Shown one piece after another: positions 43,028-56,078 of a stretch of 64,000 bases of DNA; the first letter of the stretch is position 1; each line of letters begins with the position of its first letter. Under the pieces are notes generated by a model. The model saw only the letters and a list, made by a program, of their open reading frames with translations, searched no databases and was not told the origin of the DNA. Source of the DNA: Lachnospiraceae bacterium (lineage in GTDB: Bacteria; Bacillota; Clostridia; Lachnospirales; Lachnospiraceae). Position numbers and translations under genes: made by a program. Location: NCBI GenBank assembly GCA_029067085.1, contig JAIEFE010000015.1, positions 473,640 through 537,639 of the forward strand, written 5' to 3'.

Positions 43028-44215
43028 TTACTCGATGATAGTAGCAACCCTACCTGATCCTACTGTACGTCCACCCTCACGGATAGCGAAGGTAAGACCC
43101 TGCTCCATAGCGATAGGGTGAATCAGCTCGATGGTCATCTCTACGTTATCACCAGGCATGCACATCTCTGTGCCGTCAGGAAGGTTACATACACCTGTGA
43201 TATCCGTTGTTCTGAAGTAGAACTGAGGACGATAGTTGTTGAAGAAAGGTGTATGACGGCCACCCTCGTCCTTGGTCAGGACGTAAACCTGAGCCGTAAA
43301 TTTCTTGTGGCAGGTAACTGTGCCGGGCTTTGCAAGGACCTGACCTCTCTCGATGTCGGTTCTCTGGATACCACGAAGCAGTACACCTACGTTATCACCA
43401 GCCTGAGCCTCGTCAAGCAGCTTACGGAACATCTCAATACCGGTTACAACGGACTTCTGAGTCTCTTCCTTAACACCGATGATCTCTACTTCATCAGACA
43501 TATGCAGTGTACCACGCTCTACTCTACCGGTAGCAACGGTACCACGGCCTGTGATAGAGAATACATCCTCGATAGGCATAAGGAAAGGCTTATCAGTATC
43601 ACGCTGAGGATCCGGAATATACTCGTCTACAGTGCTCATGAGCTCCATGATCTTGTCGCCCCACTCGCCATTGGGATCTTCCAGAGCCTTCAGAGCGGAA
43701 CCCTTGATGATCGGGCAGTCTGTGAACTCGTACTCCTCAAGCTGTTCTGTGATCTCCATCTCAACGAGCTCAAGCAACTCAGGATCGTCAACCATGTCGC
43801 ACTTGTTCATGAATACTACGATATAAGGCACGCCTACCTGACGGGACAGAAGGATGTGCTCCTTGGTCTGAGCCATAACACCGTCGGTAGCAGCAACTAC
43901 GAGGATAGCGCCATCCATCTGAGCAGCACCGGTGATCATGTTCTTAACGTAGTCAGCATGTCCGGGGCAGTCAACGTGTGCATAGTGTCTCTTCTCTGTC
44001 TCATACTCAACGTGAGCGGTAGAGATGGTGATACCTCTCTCTCTCTCCTCGGGAGCCTTATCGATGTTCTCGAAGTCGGTAGCAGTGTTACCTGCAACTC
44101 TCTCTGCCAGCACCTTTGTGATTGCTGCGGTCAGAGTGGTCTTACCATGGTCAACGTGACCGATGGTACCAATATTACAATGGGGTTTGGTTCTCTCAAA
44201 TTTAGCTTTAGCCAT
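43028..44215 (-). CDS. tuf: Elongation factor Tu
   Basis: 395 residues, full length. G-domain motifs: GHVDHGKTT near 19-27, DCPGHADYV and NKCD; the effector region [14 protein letters not shown] is complete. It brings aminoacyl-tRNA to the ribosome. Last gene of the ribosomal block, with its own promoter in the fusA-tuf gap and a strong terminator. Confidence 0.99.
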   Translation of the reverse strand: MAKAKFERTKPHCNIGTIGHVDHGKTTLTAAITKVLAERVAGNTATDFENIDKAPEERERGITISTAHVEYETEKRHYAHVDCPGHADYVKNMITGAAQMDGAILVVAATDGVMAQTKEHILLSRQVGVPYIVVFMNKCDMVDDPELLELVEMEITEQLEEYEFTDCPIIKGSALKALEDPNGEWGDKIMELMSTVDEYIPDPQRDTDKPFLMPIEDVFSITGRGTVATGRVERGTLHMSDEVEIIGVKEETQKSVVTGIEMFRKLLDEAQAGDNVGVLLRGIQRTDIERGQVLAKPGTVTCHKKFTAQVYVLTKDEGGRHTPFFNNYRPQFYFRTTDITGVCNLPDGTEMCMPGDNVEMTIELIHPIAMEQGLTFAIREGGRTVGSGRVATIIE

Positions 44216-44290
44216 TTCTAAAGTCCTCCTTAAAATGATTTACTTTCCTTGTTACCATGATTTCCTGATAAACTCGATTCACTATCTTTG

Positions 44291-44319
44291 ATTATATTAA
44301 AGATTGCCAAGTTTTTCAA
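44291..44319 (-). promoter_or_regulatory. Promoter of tuf
   Basis: Minus strand TTGAAA (44314-44319) and TATAAT (44291-44296) with a 17-bp spacer, in the 117-base gap between fusA and tuf. Confidence 0.7.
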
Positions 44320-44332
44320 GCATTTTCTTTTA

Positions 44333-46450
44333 TTACTTAGTCTTTGCCGCCAGGACTTTTTCCTGAACGTTCTTAGGCACCTGTTCATACTTCTCAAAGA
44401 ACATGGAATAGTTGCCTCGTCCCTGTGTCTTGGAGCGCAGATCGGTGGAATAGCCGAACATTTCCGCAAGCGGTACATAGCCTCTTACCATCTTGCCGCC
44501 GCCGATATCCTCCATACCCTCGATACGTCCGCGGCGGGAGTTGATATCGCCGATCACGTCGCCCATATATTCCTCAGGCATTGTGACCTCCACCTTCATG
44601 ATGGGCTCAAGCAGTACAGGATTTGCCTTCTTCATTGCCTCCTTGAAGCACATGGAACCGGCAATGTGGAACGCCATCTCGGACGAGTCAACCTCGTGGT
44701 AGGAACCGTCATATACATTAGCAGATACGCCAAGTACAGGGAACCCGCCGAGGATTCCGGCCTTGGAAGCCTCCTCGATACCCTCGCCCACGGCCGGGAT
44801 ATACTCCTTCGGAATCGCACCGCCGACAACGGAGGTCTCAAACTTGAAGGTCTCCTCGCCGTTAGGATCCATGGGCTCGAACTTGACTTTACAGTGACCG
44901 TACTGTCCACGACCACCGGACTGCTTCGCATATTTGTATTCCTGATCAACAGGCTTGGTAAAGGTCTCCTTGTAGGCAACCTGGGGTGCGCCCACGTTAG
45001 CCTCCACCTTGAACTCACGCAGAAGTCTGTCCACAATGATCTCCAGATGCAGCTCACCCATACCTGCGATGATGGTCTGACCGGTCTCCTGATCGGTGTG
45101 AGCGCGGAAGGTAGGATCCTCCTCTGCCAGCTTCGCCAGCGCCTCACCCATCTTGCCCTGACCTGCCTTTGTCTTAGGCTCGATCGCAAGCTCGATAACG
45201 GGCTCGGGGAACTCCATGGACTCTAAGATTACGGGATGCTGTTCATCACAGATCGTATCGCCTGTCGAGGTGAACTTAAAGCCTACCGCAGCCGCGATAT
45301 CACCGGAGTACACTTTGTCAAGCTCTGCTCTCTTGTTTGCGTGCATCTGCAGGATACGACCGATACGCTCCTTCTTGTCCTTCGTCGCATTGTACACATA
45401 GGAACCGGAATTACAGGTGCCGGAGTACACGCGGAAGAATGCGAGCTTACCCACAAAGGGATCCGCCATGATCTTGAAGGCAAGTGCGGAGAACGGCTCC
45501 TCATCAGAGGAATGTCTCACGATCTCATTGCCTTCCATATCGGTACCCTTGATCGCTTCGATATCAGTAGGTGCAGGCATATACTCAAGGACAGCGTCCA
45601 AAAGCTTCTGCACACCCTTGTTTCTGTAAGCGGAACCGCAGCATACGGGAACTGCTGTACATTCGCAGGTCCCCTTGCGCAGCGCCTTCTTCAGATCTTC
45701 TACGGAAGGCTCCTCGCCCTCCAGATACATCATGGTCAGATCATCGTCTAACTCACAGACCTTTTCCACCAGCTCATCATGGTAGAGCGCTGCATCGTCC
45801 GCCATATCAGCAGGAATCTCTGTGATCGTGATGTCTTCGCCCTTATCATCATTATAGATGTAGGCCTTCATCTCAAACAGATCAATGATTCCCTTGAAAT
45901 CATCCTCCTTACCGATGGGTAACTGGAGAATGATCGCATTTTTACCTAATCTGTTTCTGATCTGATCTACCGCCCCATAGAAGTTAGCGCCCAAGATATC
46001 CATCTTGTTGATGAACGCCATTCTGGGTACGTTGTAGGTGTCAGCCTGTCTCCACACGTTCTCTGACTGCGGCTCCACGCCGCCCTTTGCACAAAATACG
46101 CCTACGGCACCATCAAGTACGCGGAGTGAACGCTCGACCTCTACCGTGAAGTCTACGTGACCGGGAGTATCGATGATGTTGATACGATGCTCCATTGCAC
46201 CGGGCTTGGGTTTGCAGTTCTCTTCCAGCGTCCAGTGGCACGTGGTTGCGGCTGATGTGATCGTGATACCTCTCTCCTGCTCCTGCTCCATCCAGTCCAT
46301 GGTAGCCGTGCCCTCGTGAGTATCGCCGATCTTATAGTTTACGCCAGTGTAATAAAGGATACGCTCTGTCAATGTAGTCTTACCCGCATCGATATGAGCC
46401 ATGATTCCGATATTCCTGGTTCTCTCTAGTGGATATTCTCTTCCAGCCAA
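44333..46450 (-). CDS. fusA: Elongation factor G
   Basis: 705 residues, full length. GTPase motifs [10 protein letters not shown] (16-25), DTPGHVDF and NKMD are present, and domains II-V follow (for example [13 protein letters not shown] in domain V). It drives translocation. It lies 22 bases after rpsG, as in the str operon. Confidence 0.99.
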   Translation of the reverse strand: MAGREYPLERTRNIGIMAHIDAGKTTLTERILYYTGVNYKIGDTHEGTATMDWMEQEQERGITITSAATTCHWTLEENCKPKPGAMEHRINIIDTPGHVDFTVEVERSLRVLDGAVGVFCAKGGVEPQSENVWRQADTYNVPRMAFINKMDILGANFYGAVDQIRNRLGKNAIILQLPIGKEDDFKGIIDLFEMKAYIYNDDKGEDITITEIPADMADDAALYHDELVEKVCELDDDLTMMYLEGEEPSVEDLKKALRKGTCECTAVPVCCGSAYRNKGVQKLLDAVLEYMPAPTDIEAIKGTDMEGNEIVRHSSDEEPFSALAFKIMADPFVGKLAFFRVYSGTCNSGSYVYNATKDKKERIGRILQMHANKRAELDKVYSGDIAAAVGFKFTSTGDTICDEQHPVILESMEFPEPVIELAIEPKTKAGQGKMGEALAKLAEEDPTFRAHTDQETGQTIIAGMGELHLEIIVDRLLREFKVEANVGAPQVAYKETFTKPVDQEYKYAKQSGGRGQYGHCKVKFEPMDPNGEETFKFETSVVGGAIPKEYIPAVGEGIEEASKAGILGGFPVLGVSANVYDGSYHEVDSSEMAFHIAGSMCFKEAMKKANPVLLEPIMKVEVTMPEEYMGDVIGDINSRRGRIEGMEDIGGGKMVRGYVPLAEMFGYSTDLRSKTQGRGNYSMFFEKYEQVPKNVQEKVLAAKTK

Positions 46451-46472
46451 GGTTTTTTCCTCCTTATATTAC

Positions 46473-46976
<504 letters not shown>

Positions 46977-47097
46977 TCAGGTACTCACATGTGTCCTCTA
47001 ATTCAATGTGTTCGTGCGGTATCTCTTCATATATAAATACTCAAAAGAATCCCAACACTAAATTAGTTCTGTTTGTGGTACTGACCTGACCCGGAAA

Positions 47098-47520
47098 TTA
47101 CTTCTTGGGTCTCTTAGCGCCGTACTTGGAACGAGCCTGCTTTCTGTTAGCGACTCCCGCGGTATCCAGAGTACCTCTGATGATGTGGTATCTTGTACCG
47201 GGCAAGTCCTTGACTCTTCCGCCACGGATCAGGACGACGCTGTGCTCCTGCAGGTTATGACCCTCGCCGGGAATGTAGCTCGTTACCTCGATTCCGTTGG
47301 AAAGACGCACTCTGGCAATCTTTCTGAGCGCTGAGTTAGGCTTTTTCGGGGTAGCTGTCTTAACAGCGGTGCAGACACCTCTCTTCTGCGGAGAAGCTGT
47401 CTCGGTAGCCGCCTTGTGCAGGGAGTTGTAACCCTTCAGCAATGCAGGCGCCGTAGACTTCTTCACGGATGTCTGACGTCCCTTCCTGACTAACTGGTTA
47501 AATGTTGGCATTCTTTTCAC
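47098..47520 (-). CDS. rpsL: 30S ribosomal protein S12
   Basis: 140 residues. Contains the decoding-site segment [20 protein letters not shown], with Lys at the position altered in streptomycin-resistant strains, so it looks wild type there; the second segment [18 protein letters not shown] is also normal. The gene has its own promoter, embedded in the rpoC terminator. Confidence 0.99.
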   Translation of the reverse strand: MKRMPTFNQLVRKGRQTSVKKSTAPALLKGYNSLHKAATETASPQKRGVCTAVKTATPKKPNSALRKIARVRLSNGIEVTSYIPGEGHNLQEHSVVLIRGGRVKDLPGTRYHIIRGTLDTAGVANRKQARSKYGAKRPKK

Positions 47521-47570
47521 CTCCTGTTTAGTAAGAATGAATAATAGTTTTTAGCGCACATAAAAAACAG

Positions 47571-47615
47571 CGCATTCATGTGCACACTACCATAGTATAC
47601 TTGCCCATGAATGCG
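47571..47615 (-). terminator. Terminator of rpoC
   Basis: CGCATTCATGTGCA (47571-47584) pairs with TGCCCATGAATGCG (47602-47615), one mismatch, and on the minus strand CTG and six Ts follow. The rpsL promoter lies in this same hairpin. Confidence 0.75.
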
Positions 47616-47622
47616 TTGTCAA
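47594..47622 (-). promoter_or_regulatory. Promoter of rpsL-rpsG-fusA
   Basis: Minus strand TTGACA (47617-47622) and TATACT (47594-47599), 17-bp spacer, near consensus. The -10 lies in the loop of the rpoC terminator. Confidence 0.85.
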
Positions 47623-47673
47623 TACACTTTTTTTTATTTTTGCGAATATCGCTGACTGAACTGTCGCACAGTC

Positions 47674-50600
47674 TTACTCTACTAACTCTGCCGTCTCGTC
47701 AAACGCCTCCTCGAGTTCCTCCTCATCGAGACCGTCATCGTAATCCTCGTCCTCGATATCTTCGATGTCCTCGAGTTCCTCCGTAAGCTCCAGATCGTCG
47801 TCCTCGTCCTCTGCGCTGTCGCCGTAGGATGGCTCATCCTCCGTGTTCAGACGGCTTAAAAGGTTTGCGTCCGTGCTGAGTTTGGTGTCACGGTAACGTC
47901 TCATGCCCGTACCTGCCGGGATCAGCTTACCGATGATGACGTTCTCCTTGAGGCCGATCAGGGAGTCAACCTTGCCCTTGATCGCAGCTTCGGTGAGTAC
48001 CTTAGTGGTCTCCTGGAAGGACGCCGCCGACAGGAAGGAATCGGTAGCAAGCGCTGCCTTGGTGATACCGAGCAGGATCTGCTTGCCCTCCGCAGGCTCC
48101 TTGCCCGCCTTCACAAGCTCCTCGTTCATGTCCTCGTAGTCCAGAACATCCACAAGAGTGCCCGGCAGGAAGTCGGTGTCGCCGCTCTCCTCGATGCGGA
48201 CCTTCTTGAGCATCTGACGGACGATGACTTCAATATGCTTGTCGGAGATATCCACACCCTGAAGGCGGTACACTCTCTGCACTTCTCTGAGCATATAGTC
48301 CTGCACGGCGCGGATGCCCTTGATCTTTAAGAGATCGTGAGGATTGACGCTGCCCTCGGTGAGTTCGTCACCCGCCTCCAGAGTTGCTCCGTCCAGCACC
48401 TTGATCCTGGATCCGTAGGGGATCAGATAGGTCTTTGCCTCGCCGGTCTCGTCATTGCTGATGATGATCTCTCTCTTCTTCTTGGTATCCTTAATGGTCA
48501 CCACGCCGCCAAACTCTGCAATAATCGCCAGACCCTTCGGCTTACGGGCTTCAAAAAGCTCCTCTACACGGGGAAGACCCTGTGTGATATCATCACCTGC
48601 CACACCGCCGGTATGAAAGGTACGCATGGTAAGCTGTGTACCGGGCTCACCGATGGACTGTGCCGCAATGATACCGACAGCCTCACCAACCTGAACAGGC
48701 TCACCCGTCGCCATGTTAGCGCCATAGCATTTTGCACAGATTCCCACATGAGAACGGCAGGTTAAGATCGTACGGATCTTGAGTTTCTCCACAGGCCCAC
48801 CCTTCTCATTTACGCCTACGCTCAGAATCTTCTCAGCGCGGGCGGGAGTGATCATGTGGTTTCTCTTCACGATCATATTGCCGTCTTTATCCATAATATC
48901 CTCACAGGAAAAACGTCCTGTGATTCTGTCTTTCAGACTTTCTATGGTCTCCTTGCCATCCATGAAGGCTTTGACCGTCATGCCGGGGATTTCCTCTTTG
49001 CCCTCACAGCAGTCCTTCTCACGAATGATCAGCTCCTGAGATACATCCACCATTCGTCTGGTCAGATAACCGGAGTCTGCAGTACGCAACGCGGTATCGG
49101 ACAGACCCTTGCGGGCGCCGTGCGCAGACATAAAGTACTCCAGAACGTCCAGACCTTCACGGAAGTTCGACTTGATCGGCAGCTCGATGGTACGGCCTGT
49201 GGTATCTGCCATCAGACCACGCATACCCGCCAGCTGCTTGATCTGCTGGTTGGAACCACGTGCACCGGAATCCGCCATCATATAAATGTTATTATACTTA
49301 TCCAGACCTTCCAGAAGAACCGTTGTGAGCTGCTTATCCGTCTCATTCCAGGTCTCCACCACCGCACGGTATCTCTCCTCCTCCGTGATCAGACCTCTAC
49401 GGAAGTTCACGGAGATTTTGTCTACCGTCTCCTGTGCCGCTTCCAGCATCTCTGCTTTCTTTGCCGGCACCGTCATATCCGAGATAGAAACAGTCATTGC
49501 CGCCTGGGTGGAATACTTGTAACCGGTCGCCTTGATCAGGTCCAGCACCTCCGCGGTACGCACTGCACCGTGGATATTGATGACTTTCTCCAGAATCGGC
49601 TTCAGCTCTTTCCTGCCCACATGAAAATCCACTTCCAGTTTCAGGAGATCCTCCGGGTTACTCCTGTCCACAAAACCAAGATCCTGCGGCAGGATCTCGT
49701 TAAAGAGGAATCTGCCGAGCGTGGACTCCACATTGCCGGATATTTCCTCACCGTCAGCCGTCTTCTTCGTCACTCTGACCGTGATTCTGGAATGAAGGGT
49801 ACACGCCTTGTTCTCATAAGCAAGGATCGCCTCGTTGAGATTCTTGAAAAACTTGCCCTCTCCCACTGCACCGGGTCTCTCCTGGGTCAGGTAATAAATA
49901 CCCAGCACCATATCCTGAGAAGGCACCGCTACCGGGCCGCCGTCTGACGGCTTTAACAGGTTATTGGGGGAGAGCAGCAGGAATCTGCACTCCGCCTGCG
50001 CCTCCACGGACAGAGGAAGGTGAACCGCCATCTGGTCACCGTCGAAATCGGCGTTAAACGCGGTACACACAAGAGGATGCAGCTTGATTGCCTTACCCTC
50101 TACCAGGATGGGCTCGAAAGCCTGAATACCGAGTCTGTGCAGGGTAGGTGCACGGTTTAACATCACAGGATGCTCCTTGATGACCTCCTCCAGCACATCC
50201 CACACCTGGGTGTCCAGTCTTTCCACCAGCTTCTTCGCCGCCTTAATATTCTGCGAAATGCCGCGGAATACCAGTTCCTTCATCACAAAGGGCTTAAACA
50301 GCTCGATCGCCATCTCCTTAGGGAGACCGCACTGGTAAATTTTTAATTCGGGACCGACTACGATAACGGATCGTCCGGAATAGTCAACACGCTTACCCAG
50401 CAGGTTCTGACGGAAGCGTCCGGACTTACCCTTCAGCATATCGGACAGGGACTTTAATGCCCTGTTGCCGGGGCCCGTAACGGGACGGCCTCTCCTGCCG
50501 TTATCGATCAACGCATCCACAGCCTCCTGCAGCATACGCTTCTCGTTGCGGACAATGATATCGGGAGCGCCCAGCTCCAGAAGTCTTTTCAGTCGGTTGT

Positions 50601-51414
50601 TTCTGTTGATGATCCTTCTGTAAAGATCATTTAAGTCGGAGGTGGCAAAACGGCCGCCGTCCAACTGCACCATAGGACGCAGATCGGGCGGAATCACCGG
50701 AATCACATCCATGATCATCCACTCGGGCTGATTTCCGGATTCTCTGAACGCCTCCACAACCTCCAGTCTCTTGATAATACGGGCGCGCTTCTGTCCGGTG
50801 GACTCTCTTAAGCCCTCCTTCAGCTCTGCCGCTTCCGCCTCCAGATCAATGGCCTGCAGAAGCTCCTTGATCGCCTCTGCACCCATGCCCACGCGGAACT
50901 TATTGCCCCAGGTCTCTCTGGCATCCTGATACTCTTTCTCGGAAAGAACCTGCTTGTAATCCAGATCCGTCTCGCCGCCGTCCAGCACAATATAAGACGC
51001 AAAGTAGAGCACCTTTTCCAGCACTCTGGGAGAGAGATCGAGGATCAATCCCATACGGCTGGGGATACCCTTGAAATACCAGATATGGGATACCGGCGCA
51101 GCCAGTTCAATACGGCCCATACGCTCTCTGCGGACACTGGACTTGGTCACCTCAACGCCGCAGCGGTCACAGACAACACCCTTATAGCGAATCTTTTTAT
51201 ACTTACCGCAGTGGCACTCCCAGTCCTTGCTGGGTCCAAAAATCTTCTCACAGAAGAGCCCTTCCTTCTCAGGCTTTAAGGTTCTATAATTGATCGTCTC
51301 AGGCTTTGTGACCTCGCCTCTGGACCAGTCCCTGATCTTTTCCGGCGACGCCAGCCCGATCTTGATCGCGTCAAATGTCATGGGTTGATACGCTTCCTGT
51401 CTCATGTCTGACAT
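47674..51414 (-). CDS. rpoC: RNA polymerase beta' subunit
   Basis: 1246 residues, full length. N-terminal zinc site Cys67/Cys69/Cys82/Cys85 ([21 protein letters not shown]), catalytic [12 protein letters not shown] near 460, second zinc site [13 protein letters not shown] near 890. The C-terminal about 55 residues are strongly acidic ([20 protein letters not shown]), longer than in Bacillus. It lies 25 bases after rpoB. Confidence 0.99.
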   Translation of the reverse strand: MSDMRQEAYQPMTFDAIKIGLASPEKIRDWSRGEVTKPETINYRTLKPEKEGLFCEKIFGPSKDWECHCGKYKKIRYKGVVCDRCGVEVTKSSVRRERMGRIELAAPVSHIWYFKGIPSRMGLILDLSPRVLEKVLYFASYIVLDGGETDLDYKQVLSEKEYQDARETWGNKFRVGMGAEAIKELLQAIDLEAEAAELKEGLRESTGQKRARIIKRLEVVEAFRESGNQPEWMIMDVIPVIPPDLRPMVQLDGGRFATSDLNDLYRRIINRNNRLKRLLELGAPDIIVRNEKRMLQEAVDALIDNGRRGRPVTGPGNRALKSLSDMLKGKSGRFRQNLLGKRVDYSGRSVIVVGPELKIYQCGLPKEMAIELFKPFVMKELVFRGISQNIKAAKKLVERLDTQVWDVLEEVIKEHPVMLNRAPTLHRLGIQAFEPILVEGKAIKLHPLVCTAFNADFDGDQMAVHLPLSVEAQAECRFLLLSPNNLLKPSDGGPVAVPSQDMVLGIYYLTQERPGAVGEGKFFKNLNEAILAYENKACTLHSRITVRVTKKTADGEEISGNVESTLGRFLFNEILPQDLGFVDRSNPEDLLKLEVDFHVGRKELKPILEKVINIHGAVRTAEVLDLIKATGYKYSTQAAMTVSISDMTVPAKKAEMLEAAQETVDKISVNFRRGLITEEERYRAVVETWNETDKQLTTVLLEGLDKYNNIYMMADSGARGSNQQIKQLAGMRGLMADTTGRTIELPIKSNFREGLDVLEYFMSAHGARKGLSDTALRTADSGYLTRRMVDVSQELIIREKDCCEGKEEIPGMTVKAFMDGKETIESLKDRITGRFSCEDIMDKDGNMIVKRNHMITPARAEKILSVGVNEKGGPVEKLKIRTILTCRSHVGICAKCYGANMATGEPVQVGEAVGIIAAQSIGEPGTQLTMRTFHTGGVAGDDITQGLPRVEELFEARKPKGLAIIAEFGGVVTIKDTKKKREIIISNDETGEAKTYLIPYGSRIKVLDGATLEAGDELTEGSVNPHDLLKIKGIRAVQDYMLREVQRVYRLQGVDISDKHIEVIVRQMLKKVRIEESGDTDFLPGTLVDVLDYEDMNEELVKAGKEPAEGKQILLGITKAALATDSFLSAASFQETTKVLTEAAIKGKVDSLIGLKENVIIGKLIPAGTGMRRYRDTKLSTDANLLSRLNTEDEPSYGDSAEDEDDDLELTEELEDIEDIEDEDYDDGLDEEELEEAFDETAELVE

Positions 51415-51439
51415 CTTGCACTAACCTCCATCCAGATTT

Positions 51440-54400
51440 TTATTCGTCAAATGCTTCCTCAAATACCTCGTCGTCCATAACGTCCGCTTCGTCCTCATCG
51501 CTGCTCACAAGCTGGCCGCTGTCCTCGTCAAATTCTTGACGCTGATATCCCATGGAACCAAAGGATTCCCGTTCGTAGTCGTAGCTTCTGGAATCACCCT
51601 CGATCTCGTAGCGATAATCGCTCTCGCCGTAATCGATGGTCTCCATGATCTCGACCTCGGTCTGGTCGTCACGCAGTACCCTGACATCCAGTCCAAGGGA
51701 CTGCAGCTCTTTTAAAAGCACCTTGAAGGATTCCGGAATGCCGGGTTCAGGAATATTGTCTCCCTTGATGATCGCCTCGTAAGTCTTGACACGACCAACC
51801 ACGTCATCGGACTTCACGGTCAGGATCTCCTGCAGCGTGTAAGCCGCGCCGTACGCCTCGAGCGCCCACACCTCCATCTCACCGAAACGCTGGCCGCCGA
51901 ACTGTGCTTTACCGCCCAAAGGCTGCTGCGTTACCAGAGAGTAAGGACCCGTGGAACGTGCGTGGATCTTGTCGTCCACCAGATGATGAAGCTTCAGATA
52001 GTGCATGTGGCCGATTGTGACAGGAGAATCAAAATATTCGCCCGTCCTGCCGTCACGGAGTCTCACCTTGCCGTCTCTGGAGATGGGCACGCCCTTCCAG
52101 AGTTTTCTGTGTTCTCTGTTCTCGGACAGATACTCCATTACTTCAGGCAAAAGCTCCGCCTTATGTTTCTTTTCAAACTCATCCCACTCCAGATTGACGT
52201 AATCGTTCGCCAGATCCAGCGTGTCCATGATATCATCCTCTTTTGCTCCGTCGAACACCGGCGTTGCCACATCGAAACCAAGGGCCTTCGCCGCGAGGGA
52301 GAGATGAATCTCCAGCACCTGCCCGATATTCATACGGGAAGGCACGCCCAGAGGATTCAAAACAATATCCAGAGGTCGTCCATTGGGCAGATAAGGCATA
52401 TCCTCCACCGGCAGCACACGGGAAACCACACCCTTGTTACCGTGACGTCCTGCCATCTTATCACCCACGGAAATCTTTCTCTTTTGTGCAATGTAAATGC
52501 GGACTGCCTGATTTACACCGGGAGACAGCTCATCGCCGTTCTCTCTGGTAAATACCTTGGCATCCACTACAATACCGTATTCGCCGTGAGGCACTTTCAG
52601 GGAAGTGTCACGCACTTCTCTTGCCTTCTCACCGAAGATCGCGCGCAGAAGCCTTTCCTCCGCAGTCAGCTCGGTCTCGCCCTTCGGCGTCACCTTGCCC
52701 ACCAGAATATCGCCGGCACGCACTTCCGCACCGATGCGGATGATACCTCTGTCGTCCAGATCCTTCAACGCATCGTCACCAACACCGGGCACGTCTCTGG
52801 TGATCTCCTCAGGCCCAAGCTTGGTGTCCCGCGCCTCAGCCTCATATTCCTCCATATGCACGGAAGTATAGACATCCTCCTGCACCAGTCTCTCGCTGAG
52901 AAGTACCGCATCCTCGTAATTGTAGCCTTCCCAGGTCATAAAGCCGATCAGCGGATTCTTGCCGAGCGCCAGCTCACCGCCCGAAGTGGACGGACCGTCC
53001 GCGATCACATCGCCCTCTTCCACGTGCATTCCCTTGTGTACAATGGGCTTCTGATTATAGCAGTTCGACTGGTTGCTGCGGGAAAACTTCATCAGGTGAT
53101 ACTCGTCCTTCGTCCCGTCGTCACAACTCAATTTGATGATATCGGCCGACACATATTCCACCGTGCCGGATTTCCTTGCCACAACGCAGACACCGGAGTC
53201 AACAGCCGCTTTCGGCTCCATGCCGGTTCCCACCACGGGCGCCTCGGTAAAGAGCAGCGGCACTGCCTGCCTCTGCATGTTGGAACCCATCAGTGCACGG
53301 TTTGCGTCGTCATTCTGCAAGAAGGGAATGAGCGCCGTCGCCACCGAGAATACCATCTTCGGAGACACGTCCATATAATCGAACATGGTCTTCGGATACT
53401 CCTGCGTCTCCGTCTTATAACGGCCGGACACACTGTTTCTCTTAAAATATCCGTCCTTGTCAAGAGGCGCGGATGCCTGCGCCACATGGTAATTATCTTC
53501 CTCATCCGCCGTCATGTAGACCGTCTCGTCCGTGACACGGGGATTCTCCGGATCGCTCTTGTCGATCTTTCTGTAAGGCGCCTCCACGAAACCGTACTCA
53601 TTGATCCTCGCATAAGATGCAAGGGAGTTGATCAGACCGATGTTCGGGCCTTCTGGGGTCTCAATGGGACACATTCTGCCGTAGTGCGTATAATGCACAT
53701 CTCGTACCTCGAATCCGGCTCTGTCTCTGGACAGACCACCCGGACCAAGTGCGGAGAGACGTCTCTTGTGGGTCAGCTCACCGAGCGGGTTGTTCTGATC
53801 CATGAACTGAGACAGCTGGGAGGAACCGAAGAATTCCTTCACCGCCGCCTGCACGGGTTTGATGTTGATCAGCACCTGAGGCGAAATTTCCTCCGCGTCA
53901 TGAGTCGTCATTCTCTCGCGAACCACTCTCTCCAGACGGGAAAGGCCGATGCGGTACTGGTTCTGCAGAAGCTCACCCACCGCGCGGATACGACGGTTGC
54001 CCAGATGGTCGATATCGTCGTCGTTGCCGATGCCGTACTCAAGATGAATGTTATAGTTAATGGAAGCCAGAATGTCTTCCTTGGTAATATGCTTGGGGAT
54101 CAGATTATGCACGTTCTTGCGGATCGCCTCGTAAAGCTCCTCGGGATCCTTTCCGTACTCATCCAAAAGCTGCTGCAGCACGGGATAATAGACAAGCTCC
54201 GTGATGCCGAGCTCTCTGGGCTTGCAGTCCACGAAATTCGTGATGTCCACCATCATATTGGAGAGGACCTTGACATTCTTCTCCTCCGTCTGAATCAGCA
54301 CGGAAGGAACTGCGGCGTTCTGGATCGCATCCGCCATCTCGGCCGTCACTTTGTCTCCGGCCTTTGCCAGAATCTCGCCCGTCAGGGTATCCACCACGTC

Positions 54401-55294
54401 CTCCGCAAGGATGTGATGCCTGATCCGATTGCGGAACATCAGTTTTTTATTGAATTTATATCTGCCGACCTTCGCCAGATCATATCTTCTGGGGTCGAAA
54501 AACATCGCCATAATAAGGCTCTCCGCACTCTCAACGCTCAGAGGCTCGCCGGGGCGGATCTTTTTGTACAGCTCAAGCAGACCCTCCTGATAATTCTCGG
54601 AAGTGTCCTTGGCAAAGCTGGCCTCGATCTTCGGCTCGTCACCGAAAAGCTCTCTGATCTCGTCGTTGGAGCCGACGCCCATCGCACGGATCAGAACCGT
54701 GATCGGCACCTTTCTGGTCCTGTCAACACGCACGTAAAAGACATCGTTAGAATCCGTCTCGTACTCTAACCATGCCCCGCGGTTGGGGATCACTGTTGCT
54801 GAAAACAGTTTTTTACCGATCTTGTCGTGCCCGATTCCGTAGTAGATGCCGGGGGAACGCACGAGCTGACTGACAATAACACGCTCTGCACCGTTTATCA
54901 CGAAGGTTCCCGTCTGCGTCATCAGCGGCAGATCACCCATAAAAATCTCATGCTCCGTGATCTCGTCCTTCTCTTTGTTAATCAGGCGAACCTTCACCTT
55001 GAGAGGGGCTGCGTAGGTCGCGTCTCTCTCCTTGCATTTTTCGATCGAGTACTTGACATCGTCCTCGCACAGCTCAAAGTCAACAAACTCAAGACTCAGA
55101 TGACCGCTGTAATCGGAAATCGGAGAAATATCGTCAAACACTTCCTTTAAGCCTTCATCCAGAAACCATTGGTAGGAATTCTTCTGGACCTCAATCAGGT
55201 TCGGCATTTCCAGAACCTCTTTCTGTCGTGCATAGGACATTCGCGTATTTCTGCCGGCTGCAGTCTTACGGATTCTGTTCTTTTCCATTGACAT
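51440..55294 (-). CDS. rpoB: RNA polymerase beta subunit
   Basis: 1284 residues. The rifampicin region ([31 protein letters not shown]) is wild type, so no obvious resistance change. Other conserved blocks are [24 protein letters not shown] and [13 protein letters not shown]. The C-terminus has a long acidic tail ([20 protein letters not shown]) as in many Clostridia. An internal promoter precedes the gene. Confidence 0.99.
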   Translation of the reverse strand: MSMEKNRIRKTAAGRNTRMSYARQKEVLEMPNLIEVQKNSYQWFLDEGLKEVFDDISPISDYSGHLSLEFVDFELCEDDVKYSIEKCKERDATYAAPLKVKVRLINKEKDEITEHEIFMGDLPLMTQTGTFVINGAERVIVSQLVRSPGIYYGIGHDKIGKKLFSATVIPNRGAWLEYETDSNDVFYVRVDRTRKVPITVLIRAMGVGSNDEIRELFGDEPKIEASFAKDTSENYQEGLLELYKKIRPGEPLSVESAESLIMAMFFDPRRYDLAKVGRYKFNKKLMFRNRIRHHILAEDVVDTLTGEILAKAGDKVTAEMADAIQNAAVPSVLIQTEEKNVKVLSNMMVDITNFVDCKPRELGITELVYYPVLQQLLDEYGKDPEELYEAIRKNVHNLIPKHITKEDILASINYNIHLEYGIGNDDDIDHLGNRRIRAVGELLQNQYRIGLSRLERVVRERMTTHDAEEISPQVLINIKPVQAAVKEFFGSSQLSQFMDQNNPLGELTHKRRLSALGPGGLSRDRAGFEVRDVHYTHYGRMCPIETPEGPNIGLINSLASYARINEYGFVEAPYRKIDKSDPENPRVTDETVYMTADEEDNYHVAQASAPLDKDGYFKRNSVSGRYKTETQEYPKTMFDYMDVSPKMVFSVATALIPFLQNDDANRALMGSNMQRQAVPLLFTEAPVVGTGMEPKAAVDSGVCVVARKSGTVEYVSADIIKLSCDDGTKDEYHLMKFSRSNQSNCYNQKPIVHKGMHVEEGDVIADGPSTSGGELALGKNPLIGFMTWEGYNYEDAVLLSERLVQEDVYTSVHMEEYEAEARDTKLGPEEITRDVPGVGDDALKDLDDRGIIRIGAEVRAGDILVGKVTPKGETELTAEERLLRAIFGEKAREVRDTSLKVPHGEYGIVVDAKVFTRENGDELSPGVNQAVRIYIAQKRKISVGDKMAGRHGNKGVVSRVLPVEDMPYLPNGRPLDIVLNPLGVPSRMNIGQVLEIHLSLAAKALGFDVATPVFDGAKEDDIMDTLDLANDYVNLEWDEFEKKHKAELLPEVMEYLSENREHRKLWKGVPISRDGKVRLRDGRTGEYFDSPVTIGHMHYLKLHHLVDDKIHARSTGPYSLVTQQPLGGKAQFGGQRFGEMEVWALEAYGAAYTLQEILTVKSDDVVGRVKTYEAIIKGDNIPEPGIPESFKVLLKELQSLGLDVRVLRDDQTEVEIMETIDYGESDYRYEIEGDSRSYDYERESFGSMGYQRQEFDEDSGQLVSSDEDEADVMDDEVFEEAFDE

Positions 55295-55382
55295 TTCACC
55301 CCGTTCTTTATGATTGATCCATGCTTCCCGTCAAAAATGAGACCACAAAAAAAGCATAGCACACCACAATAGTGCACTATCC

Positions 55383-55411
55383 ATTCTACTACAAGTCCAT
55401 GCCGGAGTCAA
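55383..55411 (-). promoter_or_regulatory. Promoter of rpoBC
   Basis: Minus strand TTGACT (55406-55411) and TAGAAT (55383-55388), 17-bp spacer, in the rplL-rpoB gap and after the terminator at 55464. Confidence 0.7.
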
Positions 55412-55463
55412 TGAATATTTTTAGAAAATTAAGAATAAAATCTGATTACAAAGAAAACAGCAA

Positions 55464-55495
55464 GACCGTCCGTACGCATACACGCACGAACGGTC
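55464..55495 (-). terminator. Partial terminator between rplL and rpoB
   Basis: GACCGTCCGTACG / CGCACGAACGGTC stem directly after the rplL stop; only short T-runs follow, as expected for a terminator that lets part of transcription into rpoBC. Confidence 0.7.
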
Positions 55496-55510
55496 CTTTC
55501 TTTCGTCTGC

Positions 55511-55891
55511 TTACTTGAGGGTAACCTTTGCGCCCTCTGCCTCGAGCTTAGCCTTGATATCGTCTGCTTCCTCTTTGGATGCAGCTTCTTTTACCATCTT
55601 CGGAGCGGAATCAACCAGATCCTTCGCCTCCTTTAAGCCAAGGCCGGTAGCCTCACGAACCACCTTGATGACCTTAACCTTGTTCGGGCCAACCTCTGTC
55701 AGCTCAACGTCGAACTCAGTCTTCTCCTCGCCTGCTGCCGCGCCTGCATCAGCACCTGCTGCTGCAACCACAACGCCCGCTGCTGCGGATACGCCGAACT
55801 CCTCCTCGCAAGCCTTTACGAGGTCATTTAACTCTAACACTGTTAACTCTTTGATCGCGTCGATCAATTCCTGGGTAGATAACTTTGCCAT
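55511..55891 (-). CDS. rplL: 50S ribosomal protein L7/L12
   Basis: 126 residues from ATG 55891, with GGAGG upstream; the open frame continues upstream without a site. N-terminal dimerisation helix ([23 protein letters not shown]), Ala-rich hinge, and the conserved C-terminal domain [23 protein letters not shown]. It forms the stalk that binds elongation factors. The gap to rplJ (about 190 bases) has two small hairpins (55991-56011, 56025-56037). Confidence 0.98.
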   Translation of the reverse strand: MAKLSTQELIDAIKELTVLELNDLVKACEEEFGVSAAAGVVVAAAGADAGAAAGEEKTEFDVELTEVGPNKVKVIKVVREATGLGLKEAKDLVDSAPKMVKEAASKEEADDIKAKLEAEGAKVTLK

Positions 55892-56078
55892 GATTATTTT
55901 CCTCCATATTTTTTGATTATTCAGAGTCCATGCAGATTTATACAAAACAGGCTGTTCAAGCTTGCTTGATAAAGACTGTTTTTATAAATCTATATGGCGA
56001 GAAGCCATATATGAGCAAAAGGGAGCATCGAAGATGCGATTTTGCGAATGGACTCTGTCTGGTTCACAGGTTTCAATA

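Noticed and set aside
43118..44221. 367-codon open frame opposite tuf
   Set aside because: Antisense shadow of the highly biased tuf gene.
44288..45226. 312-codon open frame opposite fusA
   Set aside because: Antisense shadow; no start signal or domain.
51962..54769. 935-codon open frame opposite rpoB
   Set aside because: It is the antisense of rpoB; the open frame follows from rpoB codon bias, with no ribosome site or recognisable domain.
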